A DNA stretch of 64,000 nucleotides from Lytechinus variegatus. Lineage: Eukaryota > Echinodermata > Echinoidea > Temnopleuroida > Toxopneustidae. Below, one piece after another: positions 59,409 to 64,000 of the stretch. The stretch lies in NCBI RefSeq assembly GCF_018143015.1, contig NC_054751.1, positions 25,464,783 to 25,528,782 on the forward strand, written 5' to 3'. The translations under genes were made by a program, and so were the position numbers. The notes beneath the pieces were generated by a model. It saw nothing but the letters and a program-made list of their open reading frames with translations, was not told where the DNA came from and did no database searches. Numbering within the stretch: position 1 is the stretch's first letter; every line of letters starts with the position of its first letter.

Positions 59409-60391
59409 CTGAAAATATGTGGAAGATAAGCAAATATAATACAGTTCATTGAATTACCATATAATCAAACTTTTAGCCAGATATTCCCAGGGAATAGTTT
59501 GAGGTAATATTAAGATATATTACTTAATTGTGAGAATGTGAGACTCCCAATATGCTCACAGGCAAATCAGTGGAGTCAAATATCTGATGTTGGAAAAAGT
59601 GTTGAATTATTTCAGTCTCGGTCTTTTCTAACCACAATGATATGAATTGTCATACAAAGTTCATTGCCAAGTGTATTGAAATCAACGCTTTCTTTGTTAT
59701 TTGCCAAGACGACAGCATGCATATATCAAGATAGCGTGCTGTCGTCTTAGCGAATGACAAAGAAAGCAAGATGGCGACGTAAACACTGTGGCAAGTGTCC
59801 GTTTTTTCATAATATTTTTGGAATAGGGCGCGACTCCTGACTAACTTCCTGGCTAACCATGCCTACGTAGGACATGTCTGGAGGTGTCTTTCCAAGGACA
59901 ATTCTTCGTATCGCCCAATTCGGCTTCGTGAAACAGTCGAGTGATATCTTGAAGAGAGCGGTCTACCAAAAGACCATTTCATGAAACAGGCCCTTGTCTC
60001 CTAATTTTAGACTATTAGAGAACTTTTGCAGGGTGCACCAGCACCTCGCTTCCCCCACTGGATCACGATCACGATTCGTAAAATATTTGTTTCGGTTGAT
60101 AAATATCATAAAGTAATTTATATGATATTTATTGATTAAAACAAATATTTTACGAATCGTGATTTTAATTGGCAAATGCAAGTATTTTTTAAATCTACGT
60201 TGCAGCTCTGCACGCGTGTTACCGCGTGTGTACCTAGGTATCAATAACAAAAGAAATAAAGATGGCGACGTAAAAAGACTGGGTAAGTGAACGCTCTTGC
60301 TCTTAACTTCTTTCAATTTTGATACTTTTTATTGAATGAAAATTACAAAAAAATTTTAAAAATGGGAGTAAACATAAAACATGCCCATGTA
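59409..60391. promoter_or_regulatory. Region upstream of SFXN2 with two AAGATGGCGACGTAAA copies and two strong hairpins
   Basis: AAGATGGCGACGTAAA occurs at 59768-59783 and 60257-60272, in the + orientation; AAGATGGCG resembles YY1-type start-site motifs. The second copy is followed by GACTGG|GTAAGT, a good splice donor on the + strand. An 81-nt hairpin lies at 59687-59767 (34-bp arms) and a second at 60068-60163 (43-bp arms, 10-nt loop). The SFXN2 first exon probably lies somewhere here, but its donor was not found. Confidence 0.4.
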
Positions 60392-61147
60392 CCACTCATT
60401 CAATGAACAAGGTTATGATATAACCTTGTTCTCACTTATATCTCCATGTGTGGCAAAATAAGGGTGGCAATGTTTGGCTTATTTTCTCTATTTCTTTGAG
60501 GCAAATGCGTGATTTTTTTACACCGACAGTTTCCATTACACCTATTATTCATACAATTTTGAATTTGATTCTTTAAATTATTTTTTTTAAATTAAAATTA
60601 GAGATCAAAAAATGAAAATTTTGTTGCCATAATTCTTTTCACCAATAGAGGGCGTACAGAAAAATATGCCCAAAATTCAAGTTTTTGAGCGTTCTGGTGA
60701 ATACAAAATTAAACCTAAGTTACTACTACTAGGCCTAATGAATAATAAATTGCAACTTTATGGAAATTAGTAATTTTGGTCACAAAAGTGATATTTTAAT
60801 GATTTTTTTAAGTGTGTGCTCTGTTCAACATTGGCATACCATAGTCTGTAGATTCCCCACAGGCAGGGTGGTAGCACTTGTTCACTGCAACCAATCTCTT
60901 TTTTTAATTAAGGAAAAATAATTCAAAGAATCAAATTTACATATGAACTGAGTTATATGATTAATAGCTGTATTGGAAACTGACATTGTAAGAAAATCAA
61001 GCATTTGTCCCATAGAAAAAGAGAAAATAAGCCAAAATTGCCACCCTTACTTTGCCACACATAGAGATGTAACTGAGAACAAGGTTATATCATAACCTTG
61101 TTCATTGAATGAGTGGTTATATCATAACCTTGTTCATTGAATGAGTG
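60392..61147. mobile_element. Foldback element with about 100-bp arms
   Basis: The left arm starts CCACTCATTCAATGAACAAG and runs through GGTTATGATATAACC, TGTGTGGCAAAATAAGGGTG and GGCTTATTTTCTC; the right arm is its inverse. The right terminus is duplicated in tandem (about 61084-61115 and 61116-61147). About 755 bp, no protein. Confidence 0.7.
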
Positions 61148-61446
61148 GGTGGTAGCAGTGAACAAGTGCCATGTACCGTACATAACTTTGGTCGAAAAAC
61201 TAAAACTAAACAAAATTGGTGATTTAGGTCTAGGTTCAACACGGGTAATCCTGGCCTCTACGGAGAGGCATGTAAAAGCAAATCCAGGCATTAGGGGAGT
61301 GATATAGACCTACGTAGAGCATTCAATGAACAAGGTTATAATGACGTAGAGTATTAAACTGCAGTCCCCAGACGCCTCCAGAGTCCAGGCTAAGCCTAAG
61401 CCTTAGGCTAAGCTAGCCGAAACTGTCTTAAGGTTAAGTGTTACCC

Positions 61447-61766
61447 AGGGGCCGATTGCATGAAACTGAAAGGGTCTTTCCAAGGACCGTCTTTCGTGTC
61501 GCCCATCTTTTATGATACGCTATAAGCGGGGTGTTTCCGAAATTTATGATAAAAAATAAGATTCGTCAGCTTGCTTTTAAATCAAATTTTATCAATTTCA
61601 TAATATATTACATCATTTTATAAACAAATATTTTGTTTATTTTAACGGACGAATAGAATATGTTTGCGGATGATTGGTTTAAAACGCGTTTCACATGGCG
61701 CATCATAAAAGATGGGCGACACGAAAGACGGTCCTTGCAAAGAGACCCTTTCGTGCAATCGGCCCC
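61447..61766. mobile_element. MITE with about 75-bp inverted arms
   Basis: Left GGGGCCGATTGCATGAAAC...GGACCGTCTTTCGTGTCGCC, right the inverse (GGCGACACGAAAGACGGTCC...TGCAATCGGCCCC). About 320 bp, non-coding. No target duplication seen. Confidence 0.75.
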
Positions 61767-61901
61767 AGGCTATCTGGATCCAGACTCCAGTGCCAGTAGA
61801 CAGCTGGCAGCCGTCTGTTTCGAGGAGTTTTTTAACATTTCTTTTTTTTTAATTTCTCCTCGTACACAGACGGCTCGCTATCGTGCAGCCACCATTAGGG
61901 G

Positions 61902-62230
61902 CATAGGCGGCGGAAGCGGGGGGGATGGGGGGGACGTGTCCCCCCCTAAATTTTAGGTGGGGGGACGGTCCCCCCCTAAATTTTGTTTTGATAACCTTTT
62001 TTTTTTTTTTTTTTTTTTGCTTGTCAATTTTTTTTCCTGCGTCCCCCCCTAAATTCACGTGGACCCCCTTGACACGTGTGTTGTCCCCCCCTAAAATTTA
62101 GGTTGATGACCTTTTTTTTTTTTTTTTTGCTTCTCAAAAATTTTTGGGGCGCTTGTCCTATTTTTTACATGTGTCCATCCCAAAATTTCAGTTGGACACC
62201 CCCTAAATTTATTGGCTTCCGCCGCCAATG
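61902..62230. mobile_element. hAT-type MITE with perfect 8-bp target duplication
   Basis: Ends CATAGGCGGCGGAAGC and (inverted) CATTGGCGGCGGAAGC; flanked by ATTAGGGG at 61894-61901 and 62231-62238. The paralogous site at 18460-18900 has a single ATTAGGGG (as its inverse CCCCTAAT), which proves the ends. The inside is repeats of 'ccccccctaaatttt' and T runs. Confidence 0.9.
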
Positions 62231-62457
62231 ATTAGGGGACTTGCAATGCAAAATCCCCCCGTCAGGGCTTTTCAATTTTTGTCTTTAATGATTAAAACTT
62301 TCGAAAATTATAGTGACCAGAGTGCAAATTTATATTCCCTCTTGGCATCAATTGCCAAAAAACGGAGAAAAAATGAAGTTAAAAAAAAGGAACAAAAACA
62401 GTGACTTACCTCGGCTGTCGCGCAAATTCACTTCCCCGTTTTATCCGATCTTAAGTA

Positions 62458-63332
62458 TGGCAGTGTATCCTATTGCCGGACACCTTTATTTCAGTGCTTT
62501 AAAAATGACAACTAGAGGAAATACAATAAAGAAAAATTATCACTTGCTATTCCAAATATTCTGAAAATTATGAATATGACAAAATTATTTTATATTTTCC
62601 AACCATTTTCTTTGCACCGCACTTGCCGCATACCCTTCACGAAAAACAATTATTTTCGTGCGTGACAAATTACATCATAATTCTGGACGCGCGCCGGATG
62701 GGTAAAAATATTCTTGATTATATTGATGTAAGAAAGAATTGCGTGTGATTTTTTCATGATATATCATATCATGAGTAAAGTTTTTGTTTGCTTTCTTATG
62801 TCGATTCTGAACAGATCTTTGTAATAAATTTGTGTTTGCTAACCAATTTCATTTTTATCGCGCGTTCGATATGGCACTTTCCAGTATTAATGCTCGTTCA
62901 TATCGTGACCCCCCTCAGTCATCAAGTTCGATCGATGCGCTGTCGATCGTCGACGACTCTCTAGATCTATCACGGTAAACCTCGCGCACGGCCGGACTAC
63001 CGAGTACCTTGAGAACTAGCCGTCAACGATCTGAGCGATGGAGCGGACGAGATTAAAATTCGGCAAATAATTAAGCCCATATTTCCATCAGAAAATAGAT
63101 CAATTGGGATCAATAATGCAAAACTATGTTATAAGATATTTTAAGCGTTTTCTGTCATTTTGGAGAAAAATAAGGTAAAAGTTGGATTTTTTCGCCTTGT
63201 TTTTGCAATCTTGTTCTTTGAATTGATCTGTGAAATTGATCTGCGGAAGTCTTACGGAACGAAATTGATTTCATACGCAGTAATATGCGCGTCCGGAAAT
63301 ATGATAGTGTCCGGTAATACAATACGTGCCTA
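62458..63332. mobile_element. TA-flanked element with GCCGGACAC inverted ends
   Basis: Left TGGCAGTGTATCC...GCCGGACAC and inverted right TAGGCACGTATTG...ACCGGACAC. TA lies on both sides (62456-62457 and 63333-63334) and once in the empty paralogous site near 18587. 875 bp, no recognised protein. Confidence 0.7.
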
Positions 63333-63450
63333 TACATAAACATATGGCCATTGAGTCCCCTGTACAGATCGCGCTAGAACTTCGGTCTCTGTATTTGGTG
63401 AGTGAAGCCACGAAGTTCAGCTGAACAACCAACAAAACAGAGACCGAAGC

Positions 63451-64000
63451 TTAGCGCAAGCGAGCGCACGGCAGAATTCGGAAGGACACGAATCGACAAT
63501 TGTTTTCATCAATTCTTAATCATTGGTAAGTGTTGAATATGGCCAAACATATTCAACAATAAAATAATACACAAATCTTTGAATTACTTACGCCTTTTTG
63601 TCACGAAACCCCAGAAAAAAATTAAAATTAAATAAAAAATGATACGTTGAACGGTTGACTTTCGATCAGTGGCGTGTCTCTTAGAATGGTATCCGAGAGT
63701 ACACAAATAAAAAATGCAAAACCTGTTGCTTCTCCGGCCGCGAGCGTACAGCATTTGTTCTAGCTTTACTCCAACGTGTTGTAGGACTAAGCCTGTTCAT
63801 CGATCAAAATAGAATGTATATTGCTGCTCTCCTTCAGAAAAATTCAGATGTGCTACTTATGTTGGCAGGGAGGGGTGGCAGGGGTATCGTAGATAGCAAA
63901 AAAAAATTCCATGAGAACACACGAGAATCGAAAATCACTCAAAATAATAGGCAATCTTCTCCCAATGCTTATCTAGCTCGATCATCTCGAGATTCTATTA
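63451..64000. other. Unassigned end of window
   Basis: No gene recognised. A splice-donor-like CATTG|GTAAGT occurs near 63525 on the + strand, without a matching acceptor in the window. Confidence 0.4.

Larger units (their letters stand above)
61797..63450 (-). mobile_element. Second copy of the hairpin-ended element, interrupted by two insertions
   Basis: Inverse-oriented paralogue of 18460-18900. Segments 61797-61901, 62231-62457 and 63333-63450 match the uninterrupted copy in order. The gaps are filled by the hAT-type element (61902-62230) and a TA-flanked element (62458-63332). Removing both and one copy of each duplicated target leaves about 440 bp, the size of the other copy. Confidence 0.75.

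Overview
The window is eukaryotic nuclear DNA from a marine invertebrate deuterostome, most likely an echinoderm (a sea urchin would fit). The genes carry many short exons with GT-AG introns, the background is AT-rich, and introns and intergenic DNA are packed with short inverted-repeat elements, tRNA-derived SINEs and microsatellites. The phylum is inferred from gene content and repeat style, not proven. No bacterial operon, CRISPR array, rRNA or functional tRNA gene was seen.

Four host genes could be assembled exon by exon from matching splice phases. (1) The last three coding exons of RRP12, a ribosome-biogenesis factor, lie at 1-2190 on the + strand. (2) A complete 12-exon PLP-dependent enzyme of the animal 1-aminocyclopropane-1-carboxylate-synthase-like (ACCS) group lies at 7240-19574 on the - strand (433 aa). 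(3) A complete 6-exon BNIP3/NIX mitophagy receptor lies at 24898-40133 on the + strand (213 aa). (4) A complete 9-exon sideroflexin, closest to SFXN2, lies at 50489-59393 on the - strand (328 aa). RRP12 and ACCS converge, ACCS and BNIP3 diverge from a 5.3 kb spacer, and BNIP3 and SFXN2 converge across a 10.4 kb spacer. No gene was recognised from 59.4 to 64 kb.

The rest is mostly repeats, several resolved to exact ends by target-site duplications. These include TTAA-flanked piggyBac-type MITEs, a CAGGGGCC family with 5-bp duplications, and a 2.5 kb hAT-type element in SFXN2 intron 8 with another hAT-type element nested inside it. At 61.8-63.45 kb, two insertions can be read against an uninterrupted paralogous copy at 18.46-18.90 kb.

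The most unusual signal is a tandem array at about 21.07-22.03 kb, between the divergent ACCS and BNIP3 genes. Five of its units each carry an exact DR1 (AGGTCAAAGGTCA) and an exact IR1 nuclear-receptor site. Other points of interest are eight exact TGACGTCA sites carried mostly by foldback elements, an 81-nt pre-miRNA-sized hairpin upstream of SFXN2, HIF/FOXO-type motifs in the BNIP3 promoter, and a changed dimer-interface residue in the BNIP3 membrane helix.
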